NCBI GenBank assembly: GCA_024640465.1
Contig: JAHEEX010000015.1
Coordinates: 1-33,303 of the forward strand
Origin: Sphingobacteriales bacterium
GTDB taxonomy: Bacteria; Bacteroidota; Bacteroidia; Chitinophagales; Chitinophagaceae
Length of the DNA: 33,303 bases
Direction of reading: 5' to 3'
The position numbers and the translations under genes were made by a program. Positions within the stretch are counted from its first letter, which is position 1. Each line of letters starts with the position of its first letter. Shown one piece after another: positions 6,841 to 16,229 of the stretch. The notes under the pieces are model-generated. The model was given only the letters and a program-made list of their open reading frames with translations. It did not search any database and was not told the origin of the DNA.

Positions 6841-9588
6841 ATGAAATTCAAATTGGTTTTCTTCTTTCTTTTGTTTTCAAAAATCACTTCGGCACAACAG
6901 ATACCATTACCCGAACATCCCCGTCCTGATTTTGAGCGCTCAAACTGGATAAATCTAAATGGCACCTGGGATTTTGAATTTGACAGTTTGAATACAGGGC
7001 TGGAGAGAAACTGGCAAAACGGCAATAATACCTTTTCCAAAAAAATTAATGTGCCTTTCTCCTGGGCTTCGAATTTAGCCGGTGTAAAAGGAGATGCTGA
7101 TTATGCATGGTATAAAAGAACCATCTCTGTTCCTAAGTCATGGTCCAACCAACGGGTATTCGTAACCGTTGGCGCTTCCGACTGGGAAACAACTGTTTGG
7201 CTGGATGGTATTTTAATTGGCCGCCACCAGGGCGGGTATACTCCGTTTTCATTTGAACTGACAGATAAAGTAAAATTTGATAACCCCCAGAAACTCGTGA
7301 TCCGGGTTGATGACAAGCGCCGGGATTTTACTTTGTATGGTAAACAGGGATATGGAAATGCAAGGGGAATATGGCAAACCATTTACCTGGAAGGCCGGGG
7401 GAAAGAGTATATCGAATCTGTCCATTTCACCCCTGATATCGATAAGGGCACAGTAAAAGCAGAACTGATTCTTTCAGACGAAATGAAAGCAGCCACTGAA
7501 ATAAGCTTTCGAATTAAAACGCCAGATGGGGTAATCGTTTCAAAAAACACCATTGAGCAAAATAAAGACAGAACCTCTTTTACTATTGGCATTCCAAAGG
7601 CCCGGTTATGGAATTTAGATGATCCTTATTTATATGAGACTGAGATCAGTTTTGAGGATGATGCGGTAAAAACGTATTTCGGAATGCGCAAAATTTCAGT
7701 AATGAAACTGCCGAATACAACATATCCATACATCGCTTTGAACAATCAACCGGTTTACCTGCAATTAACATTAGACCAATCTTATCATCCAGATGGATTT
7801 TATACATTCCCTTCTGATGATTTTATGAAGAACGAAATCAAATTGTGTAAAGACATTGGGCTGAATGGTATACGTACACATATCAAAATTGACATTCCCC
7901 GTAAATTGTATTGGGCTGATAAACTGGGCTTACTGGTGATGTCTGACTTGCCAAATTCCTGGGGAGAGCCTGATGAAAAAATGCAGGCTGAATCAGAATA
8001 CACGTTAAGGGAAATGATCAAAAGGGATTATAACCACCCCGCCATTTTTTCCTGGATCACTTTTAATGAAACATGGGGACTGTCAACCAAAGTAGTGGAA
8101 AACGGACAAACAAAAAACGAATACCTGCCGAGAACACAGAACTGGGTGGCTTCGATGTATTATTTAGCGAAATCGCTTGACCCTACCCGCCTGGTGGAAG
8201 ATAATTCCATTTGTTGCGGTCGCGGACATACGGAAACGGATATAAACTCCTGGCATGAATATTTGCCCGGATGGGAATGGGAAAACCATTTGAATACAAT
8301 TGATAAAAACACTTTTGAAGGAAGCAGTTATCATTTTGAAAACGGGTTTAAACAAGGGAATCAGCCCAACATTAATTCTGAATGTGGAAATGTATGGGGC
8401 TATGAAGGCAGCACAGGTGATGTGGACTGGTCGTGGGATTATCACCGGATGATCAATACGTTTCGCAAGTATCCGAAAGTGGCAGGCTGGTTATATACCG
8501 AGCACCATGATGTGATAAACGAATGGAATGGCTATTGGCGCTTTGATCGCACTAAAAAATTTACCGGGCTCGATGATATATTTCCCGGAATGACTGATGG
8601 TGATTTTCATGCTGCCTTTTATTTGTCAACAGGCAATGAAATTTGTAAAACCGTAAAAGGTGGTGAAACATTTGCTGTTCCACTTTTCATTTCTGTAATG
8701 TCAGGTATGCTGATAAAAGGCGATCAATTATTTATTGAATATGCTGTTGACTTTTTGGATAAAACGGGAGAAACGAAAACAGTGGCTACCGGAAAAACTT
8801 CATTCAGTTACCAGCCATGGATGCAGAAGCCATTGGACGCTTTGAACATTAAAGTACCTGATCTGCCAGGTTTGGGCATTGTAAAGCTTACGCTGAAAGA
8901 TATGGATGGTCATATATTGCATCATAATTTTATGCATTTTGTTGTTCAATCTTCTCTGAACAAACCAAGTGTTACCATACTTGAAGTACAGCCGCAGGAT
9001 TTTAAAAAATCGTCCTGGTCTCAAAAAAGCTGGACTGTATTAGATGGGTTAAAAATAAATGGAACAGGCAACGGTTATTTTGAATATGAAATTCCTGTAT
9101 CTGATGCGATCAATATTTCTGGGTTGAAAGAAGCCTATGTTTTATTTGAAGCATCTGCCAAACAATTGTTTGATAAAGATAAAGACCAGGCTTTTGATAA
9201 GAACCAGGACTATATGCTGGGCGCAAAAGTATCACCTCATAAAAACCCGAATGCTTATCCAATGACAGATGAGAAGACTTCTCCTTCTGTAATCAGTGTA
9301 TATATCAATGGTAAAAAAGTTAAAACGGTCACTCTGCCTGATGATCCTGCTGACCACAGGGGAATTCTATCATGGCATAATCAGCTTCAGGATAAAAAGC
9401 TGAGAGAAGCGGGCTCCTATGGCTATTTAGTTAAAGTACCCGTTTCAAAGGATGATCTGAAAGCTGCAGCTGGTAAAGGATTTCTCCGTGTAAAAATTCA
9501 GACAGAAGGGGATGGGGGGCTGGCTATTTACGGAGATAAATTTGGCCGGTATCCGGTTAATCCAAGTTTGGTCATCAAATCGAATTAA
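6841..9588 (+). CDS. Secreted glycoside hydrolase family 2 enzyme
   Basis: A 915-aa protein with an N-terminal signal peptide (hydrophobic 4-17, TSAQQ). Domain order fits GH2: a sugar-binding jelly roll (~30-190, NLNGTWDFEFD, then VGASDWETTVWLDG, GYGNARGIWQ), an immunoglobulin-like domain (~190-290), a TIM barrel (~290-600) and C-terminal beta-rich domains to 915. The acid/base is E410 in SWITFNETWG and the likely nucleophile E514 in NINSECGNVWGYEG. GH2 members remove terminal beta-galactose, beta-mannose, beta-glucuronate or arabinose residues; the sequence alone does not tell me which, and the nearby mannan operon only weakly hints at a hemicellulose side chain. It is 12 bp downstream of the M24 gene and probably co-transcribed. 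The last ~200 residues may include a carbohydrate-binding domain. Confidence 0.88.
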   Translation: MKFKLVFFFLLFSKITSAQQIPLPEHPRPDFERSNWINLNGTWDFEFDSLNTGLERNWQNGNNTFSKKINVPFSWASNLAGVKGDADYAWYKRTISVPKSWSNQRVFVTVGASDWETTVWLDGILIGRHQGGYTPFSFELTDKVKFDNPQKLVIRVDDKRRDFTLYGKQGYGNARGIWQTIYLEGRGKEYIESVHFTPDIDKGTVKAELILSDEMKAATEISFRIKTPDGVIVSKNTIEQNKDRTSFTIGIPKARLWNLDDPYLYETEISFEDDAVKTYFGMRKISVMKLPNTTYPYIALNNQPVYLQLTLDQSYHPDGFYTFPSDDFMKNEIKLCKDIGLNGIRTHIKIDIPRKLYWADKLGLLVMSDLPNSWGEPDEKMQAESEYTLREMIKRDYNHPAIFSWITFNETWGLSTKVVENGQTKNEYLPRTQNWVASMYYLAKSLDPTRLVEDNSICCGRGHTETDINSWHEYLPGWEWENHLNTIDKNTFEGSSYHFENGFKQGNQPNINSECGNVWGYEGSTGDVDWSWDYHRMINTFRKYPKVAGWLYTEHHDVINEWNGYWRFDRTKKFTGLDDIFPGMTDGDFHAAFYLSTGNEICKTVKGGETFAVPLFISVMSGMLIKGDQLFIEYAVDFLDKTGETKTVATGKTSFSYQPWMQKPLDALNIKVPDLPGLGIVKLTLKDMDGHILHHNFMHFVVQSSLNKPSVTILEVQPQDFKKSSWSQKSWTVLDGLKINGTGNGYFEYEIPVSDAINISGLKEAYVLFEASAKQLFDKDKDQAFDKNQDYMLGAKVSPHKNPNAYPMTDEKTSPSVISVYINGKKVKTVTLPDDPADHRGILSWHNQLQDKKLREAGSYGYLVKVPVSKDDLKAAAGKGFLRVKIQTEGDGGLAIYGDKFGRYPVNPSLVIKSN

Positions 9589-9684
9589 TTTATAGCTGTA
9601 TTGATAGCCCTGATATTTTTCAAGAAAGAAGTAGTTAACGTTTGGGTATTTTTTATGTTCAGATGACCAGCATAAATGAGATTT

Positions 9685-10287
9685 ATGAAAAAGTTCATAT
9701 TCTTAATTACATTCTTTTGTGTTTCATTTATTGGAAAGGGACAAAGCGAGCCTGATAATGTTAATTCCGGCTTCAATATACCGGCAAGAGAAAATTATCT
9801 CTCAGACAAAGCAGATTTGTTTTCAGCGTCTGAGGAAACCTCCATCATTAAAATGGCCGACAGTATTTATAATGCCCGAAAAATCAGGTACCAGTTCCTG
9901 ACAGTGCCGGCTGGTTATTTATTAGGAGACAGTTTACTCTTTGATAAATATTCCAATGAAGTGGAGAAAATCTGGCCGGCTGCAAATGATGAATTTCGCA
10001 TTTTATTTATCGGGTGTAAAGAATTAAAAATAGCTACCGTGAAGATTGGTGGAAATTTTAATGTGGTAGGCAGGCCGGATGTTCAAAAGGCGATCAGCCG
10101 TAACCTTAAATTAAAGGATGCCGGAAAATTTACAAAAGAAGATGAAAATGTGTTGACATCTTTTTCGGCGGATCTTAATAAGACAATTAAAGCCGCCGGT
10201 TTTACAGAGCTTAAAATAACCGGGAAATACTATGAAAGCATCATTGCATTTATGCGGTTATCCAGTGATGGTAAATTATTATTTTAA
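9685..10287 (+). CDS. Secreted TPM-domain-like protein (YgcG/Psb32-like)
   Basis: I chose the ATG at 9685 over the in-frame ATG at 9676 because MKKFIFLITFFCVSFIGKGQ makes a clean signal peptide; either is possible. The protein is about 200 aa. After a short linker, YLSDKADLFSASEETSIIKM resembles the opening of TPM domains, followed by a strand ending in QFLTVPA, an alpha-helix with KYSNEVEKIW and a paired strand EFRILFIG..LKIATVKIG. This is the TPM topology. TPM proteins are membrane or periplasmic proteins of poorly defined role, some with reported phosphatase activity or a role in membrane protein quality control. No C-terminal membrane helix is seen. It stands 96 bp after GH2 and converges on the GMC gene. 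Confidence 0.6.
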   Translation: MKKFIFLITFFCVSFIGKGQSEPDNVNSGFNIPARENYLSDKADLFSASEETSIIKMADSIYNARKIRYQFLTVPAGYLLGDSLLFDKYSNEVEKIWPAANDEFRILFIGCKELKIATVKIGGNFNVVGRPDVQKAISRNLKLKDAGKFTKEDENVLTSFSADLNKTIKAAGFTELKITGKYYESIIAFMRLSSDGKLLF

Positions 10288-10304
10288 TACCTGTGCAGCC
10301 ATTA

Positions 10305-11999
10305 TTATAGTTGCTTTTTCTTTAATTGATCAACGGCATAATTCGCCGCCCTCGCTGTAAGCGCCATATATAAAATAGACGGACTTTGATTCCCTGTGCT
10401 TGTCATGCACGCACCATCTGTAACAAATACATTTTTACAATGATGCAGTTGGTTCCATTCATTCAGCAAAGAGGTCTTAGGATCTTTACCCATCCTGCAG
10501 CCACCCATTTCATGTATATCCAGGCCAGGCGGTTGATGATTATCATATGATGAGATATCATACACACCCGCCTTTTCAAACATCAGTGTAGTTTGTTCAA
10601 TAAAGTCTTTCACCATTTTATCATCGTTTTCATCATATTCAACAGAGATCACTAATTGAGGAATACCATAGGGGTCTTTTTTGTGCGTACTAAGCCTGAC
10701 ATGGTTTTTTTCTTTGGGGATGGTTTCCCCCTGCATATATGCATAAACCCTCCACCCGCCTGGTTCCTGCATGCTTTCTTTGAAGGATGCGCCAATTGTT
10801 TCTTTGGCGGTTGATTCGTCGTATCTCTCCCTGTAAGCACCGCTAAAAGTAGTATAGCCGCCTACAAAATCTGCATCCCGCTTATCCAGGTTCCGGTAAT
10901 TGGCAATGATGGCTTCGGTTGGATTTCGACCAAAAAAATACTTATCAGTGAAACCGTTAATTTTTCCACCAATGCCGGTCCGGTAATTATGATGACAAAT
11001 AAATTTTCCCAGCAGCCCGGAATCATTGCCCAGTCCATTCGGGAACCTTTTCGAAACAGAGTTCAGCAGGATCAGGTTTGTATTCAGGGCGGAAGCATTT
11101 ACAAAAATGATTTTAGCGAAATATTCTTTCGACTCATGTGTATGTGCATCAATCACCCGAACACCTGTTGCCTTTTGTTTTTTTTCATCATACAAAATGG
11201 AATGCACCACAGCATCTGTAGCAATGGTTAAGTTGCCTGTTTTTTCCGCCCAGGGAATGGTTGAAGAGACGGAACTAAAATAGCCTCCGAAAGGGCACCC
11301 TCTCATACATAAATTTCTTGCCTGGCACTTGCCCCGGCCTTGTTCCAGATGAACGGGCCTGGGATCGGTGATATGCGCCCATCGGGCATGAACATAGTGT
11401 CTGCCAAATTCTTTGAATAATACTTCTTTTAAATGCTGCTCTACGCAATTCAGATCAAAAGGTTTCAGGAAATCACCATCGGGCATAGAGGGAATGCCAT
11501 CTTTATTACCACAAACACCGATAAATTTTTCTACATGGGTATACCATGGGTCCACGTCTTTATACCGGATAGGCCAGTCGATGCCAAATCCAAATCTTGA
11601 TGGCCCGGTGAATTCATAATCACTCCAACGTTGGCAGGCCCTTCCCCAGATAATGGATTTACCACCCAATTGATATCCACGTATCCAATCGAATGGTTTC
11701 TCCTGCTCATAAGGTTGTATTGCATCTTCAATAAAGAAATGTGCGTTGTCTTCACCAAATCCGGCGGAACGGGTGATCAACGGATTCTTTTTTCTGAATG
11801 ATTCTGTTATGCTACCACGGTGTGGAAGTTCCCATGGGGCTTTGTTTGCAGTTGGATAGTCTTTAATGTGTTCAACTTTTCTGCCCCTTTCAACCAGTAA
11901 AGTTTTTAATCCTTTTTCGCAGAGTTCTTTGGCAGCCCATCCGCCGCTGATTCCGGAACCGATGACAATGGCATCGTAATTAATATTATTATTCGGCAT
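10305..11999 (-). CDS. GMC family FAD-dependent sugar oxidoreductase
   Basis: A 564-aa GMC oxidoreductase. FAD binding is shown by YDAIVIGSGISGGWAAKEL (8-26, GxGxxG) and VERGR (36-40). A Cys-rich segment (GKCQARNLCMRGCPFGG) is typical of the LacA/gluconate-dehydrogenase-like bacterial branch. The C-terminus has the catalytic His in HEMGGCRMG (H496) and a second conserved position in TSTGNQSPSILYMALTARA (N537), where many GMC enzymes have His or Asn. Relatives oxidise a sugar C-OH (e.g. C3 of glucosides, or C2 of gluconate) and pass electrons to a cytochrome. There is no signal peptide; such subunits usually ride out on a small Tat-signal partner, which is not found beside it. Probably in one transcript with the MFS gene 89 bp upstream. 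Confidence 0.85.
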   Translation of the reverse strand: MPNNNINYDAIVIGSGISGGWAAKELCEKGLKTLLVERGRKVEHIKDYPTANKAPWELPHRGSITESFRKKNPLITRSAGFGEDNAHFFIEDAIQPYEQEKPFDWIRGYQLGGKSIIWGRACQRWSDYEFTGPSRFGFGIDWPIRYKDVDPWYTHVEKFIGVCGNKDGIPSMPDGDFLKPFDLNCVEQHLKEVLFKEFGRHYVHARWAHITDPRPVHLEQGRGKCQARNLCMRGCPFGGYFSSVSSTIPWAEKTGNLTIATDAVVHSILYDEKKQKATGVRVIDAHTHESKEYFAKIIFVNASALNTNLILLNSVSKRFPNGLGNDSGLLGKFICHHNYRTGIGGKINGFTDKYFFGRNPTEAIIANYRNLDKRDADFVGGYTTFSGAYRERYDESTAKETIGASFKESMQEPGGWRVYAYMQGETIPKEKNHVRLSTHKKDPYGIPQLVISVEYDENDDKMVKDFIEQTTLMFEKAGVYDISSYDNHQPPGLDIHEMGGCRMGKDPKTSLLNEWNQLHHCKNVFVTDGACMTSTGNQSPSILYMALTARAANYAVDQLKKKQL

Positions 12000-12088
12000 G
12001 ATTAAAGTTTCCAGTTATTCTTACTCTTATGGAAAGTTACAATTAGTCTTACGTTGAATATCTGTTTTCTAAAAATGATTTGATTAGG

Positions 12089-13327
12089 CTAAATATTTTT
12101 GGGTGGCCTGATTCCCAGCCATAATCCTGCAGCAATAAGTGATAAGCCTGCAGCGATATGCAGCGCGTTCTCCCAGCCAATATAAGTTGCTATTAAAGGG
12201 GTTAAGGTAGGAGATATTAACCCCCCCAGGTTACTACCCATGTTCATTAAACCGCCTGCTTTTCCACTGTTTTTCCCGGCAATCCGCATCATCATGGCCC
12301 AGAAAGGTCCCTCAACGCAAAGAACAAATGCTGTGGCAAAGGCAAGTGAAATGGCAGCAATGATGGCATTTTCGGTATGTGCCCCGATAGAGATCAGGAT
12401 ACCAGACAACGCCATACCTGTAATCGGAACAATACGGCTTCCCCAAATTCCTCCCAACTTCCCGGCGGCAAGTCGATCCGAAATCAAACCACCTAAAGGA
12501 ATGGAAATAATGGATAATACCCAGGGCAAACTGCTCATCCATGCCCCGCTTAGTAAACTGAAATGCCTTTCCTGTACCAGGTAAATGTAAAACCAGGATA
12601 CAAAAATGTACCCCACGTATCCTTGCAAAGTATAACTGGCTGTGAGTAAGATAAAGCTGAGGGATTTTAGGTTGGATGGACCGGGAGATACTGGCTGTAT
12701 GTCTACAGACGTTGTTTCATTAATTGATTTATCGCCGGAAGCGACTGTAATTTTTTTCCAAAGGAAGGCTATAATCAATGCAGGAATTGCCGAAACAACG
12801 AGTGCGATACGCCATCCCCAATGCACCATTACATTGGAAATTAGTGGCGGGGCAATTGCGGAGCCCAATCCAACTGCTGCTATTACAATGCCGTTTGCAC
12901 GTCCCTGGAACCTGGGTTGTACCCACATGGAAACACCTTTAGCTGCTCCCGGGAATGTGGGAGATTCGGAAATACCCAATAGAAACCGGCTTATTAAAAA
13001 AACGATCAGTGCATAAGCAGCATTGACCTGGAATGGCCCCCAACCCGTCAGGGACTGTATAACGGTTAAGGCTACCCAAAACCAGGCGGCCCATCCCAGA
13101 ATTTTAGATGCGCCCCATTTATCGGCCAGGGCACCAGCAGGTACCTGGAACAAAGCATATCCCAGTAAGAATGCGCTGAAAACACGTCCCATAGCCACTT
13201 GAGATAGTCCGAATTCCTCCATTAACAGCGGCCCCGCAGTGGAAACATTCACCCTGCAGATATAACTGGCTGTAGCTGTTGCGCATAGTAAGGCTACCAT
13301 TTTCCAGGGGTTACTGTTTTTATTCAT
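12089..13327 (-). CDS. MFS transporter, anion:cation symporter (sugar-acid) type
   Basis: A 412-aa integral membrane protein with about 12 hydrophobic helices. The N-terminal half has SYICRVNVSTAGPLLMEEFGLS and LFQVPAGALADKWGASKI, the loop 2-3 signature D-K-W-G in the pattern found in ACS-family carriers (hexuronate, galactonate, glucarate). A second signature-like loop, LGGLISDRLAAGKLGG, occurs in the C-terminal half. It probably imports an organic or sugar acid with a cation across the inner membrane. Its ATG overlaps the stop of the upstream GNAT gene by 4 bp (ATGA at 13324-13327), suggesting translational coupling. The GMC oxidoreductase lies downstream, which fits uptake of an oxidised sugar. 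Confidence 0.85.
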   Translation of the reverse strand: MNKNSNPWKMVALLCATATASYICRVNVSTAGPLLMEEFGLSQVAMGRVFSAFLLGYALFQVPAGALADKWGASKILGWAAWFWVALTVIQSLTGWGPFQVNAAYALIVFLISRFLLGISESPTFPGAAKGVSMWVQPRFQGRANGIVIAAVGLGSAIAPPLISNVMVHWGWRIALVVSAIPALIIAFLWKKITVASGDKSINETTSVDIQPVSPGPSNLKSLSFILLTASYTLQGYVGYIFVSWFYIYLVQERHFSLLSGAWMSSLPWVLSIISIPLGGLISDRLAAGKLGGIWGSRIVPITGMALSGILISIGAHTENAIIAAISLAFATAFVLCVEGPFWAMMMRIAGKNSGKAGGLMNMGSNLGGLISPTLTPLIATYIGWENALHIAAGLSLIAAGLWLGIRPPKNI

Positions 13328-13779
13328 GCAAGCCGTTTAGACATCAGGATTTCTGATGCGCCTTCAATAATATAGTCTTTAAATTCGCCAATAACAGTAT
13401 ATCCCAGTTTTTCGTAAAAAGCACGTGCCCGGGAATTAAAGGAAGAAACACACAGAAAGATATAACGTGATGTTGACCTGAATTGATTTTCAGCAAACTG
13501 GATAAGTGCCACACCCACTCCCCTGCTGCGAAAATCTTTTTCAACGGCAATTGATTTGATATATGGCGAACCCGCAATACCGCGTGGGTCGATGATTATA
13601 ACGCCACAAGTAGTTTCGAGATGGTGGGCAATATAAACCTGGAATTCGGGATCATTGAGGGTGTCCCGGATTTTTTCAGGCAAAACGCCCAGAGTGATCC
13701 AGGGATCATTAGTGGAAAGCAATGATGCTGCCCAGTTGCGCTCCTGAGAGGTTGCGGGTAAAATAATGAATTGTTTCAT
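13324..13779 (-). CDS. GNAT family N-acetyltransferase
   Basis: I place the start at 13779 (MKQFIILPATSQERNW); an in-frame start 18 bp upstream also exists but adds six residues unlike the family. The protein is about 151 aa. It has the GNAT core: an N-terminal strand, CGVIIIDPRGIAGSPYIKSIAVE (beta4), the acetyl-CoA pyrophosphate loop DFRSRGVGVALIQFAE (motif A, R/Q-x-x-G-x-G), and the FLCVSSFNSRARAFYEKLGYTVIGEFKDY C-terminal segment typical of acetyltransferases acting on amines. The substrate is unknown. The stop codon overlaps the MFS start by 4 bp, so the two are co-translated. Confidence 0.88.
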   Translation of the reverse strand: MKQFIILPATSQERNWAASLLSTNDPWITLGVLPEKIRDTLNDPEFQVYIAHHLETTCGVIIIDPRGIAGSPYIKSIAVEKDFRSRGVGVALIQFAENQFRSTSRYIFLCVSSFNSRARAFYEKLGYTVIGEFKDYIIEGASEILMSKRLA

Positions 13780-13917
13780 ATTTAATCTTAAGGGCAATCC
13801 TCAATTTGTTTTGTGCAGGAAAGAAATTAAGGGAATGAAAAATATGATTTTTATGCATAGAATAATTAAGTCTTCATTTCCTCATGATAAAACGGAAAGT
13901 TATTTTATTTCATTTGA

Positions 13918-15009
13918 TTACGACTTTCCTTTAGCACTGAATGTGCCGCCGATGAAAAGCTCTTCCATTTCAATCATGCCCGCACTGTCTTCCATTGAAT
14001 TATAAGTGAAACCCGGGATGCCTTTTTTAAGTTGTCGGATCAGGAAGTAGGCAATCATTATCAGCAATGTTCCGTAAAATATCATTTCTGCCTCCCTGGA
14101 AATCACTTCCACATAATAGTGAAATGTACATATGGAAGCAGCAATCATCAATACAGACAGTCGGCTTTGAATGATCTCCTGTTTTCGGAGACCCGTATAT
14201 AAACACCAAAATGGAATCAATGCTGTTGATGCAATAAAAAAATATTTCCACGGGTCGTTTGATAATTCAGATGATAATTGCTTTTCCCACCACATACTTG
14301 CAGCAAAGTAATTTCCCGCGATATACAACGTACAAAGCGCGCTGATCTCCAGAATCCACAGGCAATTGAAATAGTGCCGAAGAGCGGGATGTTTCCTGTA
14401 TTGCCTCGCAAGCAAATATACCGTTAGACTAAGTAATATTATCAGAAAGGGTAAAGCATGTTTTGTCAAAATGCCTGTTTTGTAAAAGAGCAAACCAGTA
14501 AAAAACAATCCGGGGAGGAATCCAGAAATTGTCACAAGCCTGTCGGAGTATCTCAGCGTTGCTAATATCCCTGTTATTGTCATTACTAGAGGCATCAGCA
14601 AGTCGAAATGTTTCCATTTATTTAGTTGGCTTATACCCAGTGCTGAGTAAAAAGTAATAAGTGCAGCATAAAGTAAGATATCATCAATGCCAGACCGAAA
14701 GTGATGATATCTTTTTATAAAAAATTCGAGCGTACATAGAAGTAAGATGAATACAGCCATTAGAACATATGACATAACATCCTTTGACTTGATAAAGGAA
14801 TCAATAAATCCGGACAAAGCCCAATAAGCAGTAAGTGTCACAATCCCCAGGCCGATTCTGATGAAAAAATTAGGTGTATAAAAACTTACCGGATAAGCGT
14901 TTAAAATATTCGTTTTTTCTTCCGTCGTGATGCTTTCACGTGAAGCAGCTTTTTTAACCTGTTCACGTATGAAGAAATTGTTTAGGTCCTGTTTATTATA
15001 GGCCAGCAT
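13918..15009 (-). CDS. Multi-pass membrane protein, DUF4401-like
   Basis: A 363-aa protein with an N-terminal soluble part (~1-45: MLAYNKQDLNNFFIREQVKKAA) and roughly eight to ten hydrophobic helices, ending in a soluble tail that includes SAGMIEMEELFIGGTF. Its start (15009) overlaps the stop of the upstream DUF2157-like gene by 14 bp (14996-15009). DUF2157 and DUF4401 membrane proteins are often paired in this way, which is the main reason for the name. Function is unknown; no catalytic motif is visible. Confidence 0.6.
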   Translation of the reverse strand: MLAYNKQDLNNFFIREQVKKAASRESITTEEKTNILNAYPVSFYTPNFFIRIGLGIVTLTAYWALSGFIDSFIKSKDVMSYVLMAVFILLLCTLEFFIKRYHHFRSGIDDILLYAALITFYSALGISQLNKWKHFDLLMPLVMTITGILATLRYSDRLVTISGFLPGLFFTGLLFYKTGILTKHALPFLIILLSLTVYLLARQYRKHPALRHYFNCLWILEISALCTLYIAGNYFAASMWWEKQLSSELSNDPWKYFFIASTALIPFWCLYTGLRKQEIIQSRLSVLMIAASICTFHYYVEVISREAEMIFYGTLLIMIAYFLIRQLKKGIPGFTYNSMEDSAGMIEMEELFIGGTFSAKGKS

Positions 15010-15985
15010 CTTTTTTTAATTTATTATTTAACCTTACCAGTAAAAATGCAAGGATCGCAGCACTGATGATAAAATACAGCATCTGGATTTGTGCGATTGC
15101 TTTTGCCTCTATGCCAGTCTGTTCAATAAGGTCAAGGACAATATAGCTGAAGCCAAAATACATGTATAATATACCAACAACAAGGTAATAGAACGATGTT
15201 TCCTTAAAAGCTTTAAAAATGTGATATGCACCACCAATTACCAGCAACATAAACCATGGCCAGTACCTGGGATCAAATTCAAATATGGCGATGGTGATGG
15301 AAATGAAAAATATATGTGTCCCGAATTGATGGTACAGGTTTTTAAAATGCGCTTTTCGACCACTCAATGCAGAAAAATAAAACATGCATATCAGGAAAAT
15401 ACCAAGCAAAATAGCAGCATAAATCGTTTCATGTTCATTCAGGTTTCCCAGGAATGGCCACGTAAACCGATTTATGGTTATACCAAGCCAGGCTGCTAAG
15501 TTCGTAATAGCCAGGGCTAATACACCCCGGTGGTCAAAATAATAGGCTGTTATAAAGAGTAAAACCATCGGGATAAATGCAGCCAAATTCCAGCGCTCTC
15601 CAAATACCCGGTATTGATATTGCAGGTAACCTATGAATAATACCAGTAACAGTCCTCCTAATACGAGCAGGTAATCAAACAGTACATCAGGACTATTCAC
15701 TTCACCCCAGGAAAAAGGCGACATTTTTCGGTAACAATAGGCATAACAGAAAAGGCAGATGGCAGCAATACAGGAAAGAATGGCGATATGTCCGATGCTG
15801 TCAATATTCTTATATACAAGAATGCCAAGTCCGCTGCTAAGCAGCAAAACTCCTGAATATAGAAGCACATTAAGGTCCCTGTACAGGCTCACTACAGGCT
15901 TTGCAAATAACTTTTGAGTATTTTTAAGGGATTCATCACTTAGTAGACCCTGCTTATGAAGTTGATCGAACAGTCCGGTTTGCAT
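14996..15985 (-). CDS. DUF2157-like membrane protein
   Basis: A 329-aa protein. The short N-terminal helical region (MQTGLFDQLHKQGLLSDESL.., ~1-45) followed by about ten transmembrane helices matches DUF2157 proteins, in which the first helix pair begins with LYSGVLLLSSGLGILVYKN (42-60). The C-terminus is basic (NNKLKKDAGL). It is the first gene of a two-gene unit with the overlapping DUF4401-like gene. A strong -7 element (TATGTTTG) lies 47 bp upstream of the ATG. The role of this family is not established; large hydrophobic content and no catalytic motif argue for a membrane-structural or transport role. Confidence 0.72.
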   Translation of the reverse strand: MQTGLFDQLHKQGLLSDESLKNTQKLFAKPVVSLYRDLNVLLYSGVLLLSSGLGILVYKNIDSIGHIAILSCIAAICLFCYAYCYRKMSPFSWGEVNSPDVLFDYLLVLGGLLLVLFIGYLQYQYRVFGERWNLAAFIPMVLLFITAYYFDHRGVLALAITNLAAWLGITINRFTWPFLGNLNEHETIYAAILLGIFLICMFYFSALSGRKAHFKNLYHQFGTHIFFISITIAIFEFDPRYWPWFMLLVIGGAYHIFKAFKETSFYYLVVGILYMYFGFSYIVLDLIEQTGIEAKAIAQIQMLYFIISAAILAFLLVRLNNKLKKDAGL

Positions 15986-16031
15986 ATCAGATAATTTAGA
16001 CTGTAGGGGTGGACCGGTCTTTTAACCAAAG

Positions 16032-16039
16032 CAAACATA
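16032..16039 (-). promoter_or_regulatory. -7 promoter element TATGTTTG for the DUF2157 gene
   Basis: Read on the minus strand this is TATGTTTG, an exact match to the Bacteroidota -7 consensus TAnnTTTG, 47 bp before the ATG at 15985. No TTTG was found at the expected -33 spacing, so only half of the promoter is supported. Confidence 0.4.
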
Positions 16040-16229
16040 GCGGTAGGAAAATTTCATTGAATCCTTTAGCATCTTTCGACTAATGTAAAACTATAAATAG
16101 GGATTTCGAAATAAATGGTAACAATGAATTCCAAAATATGCCTTTTAGTATAAAAAAGATATCTGGTATATTTCCAGGAATTCCTAATATTAATGGAGCA
16201 ACGAATTTTAAAAAATAAAAAACATCAAG

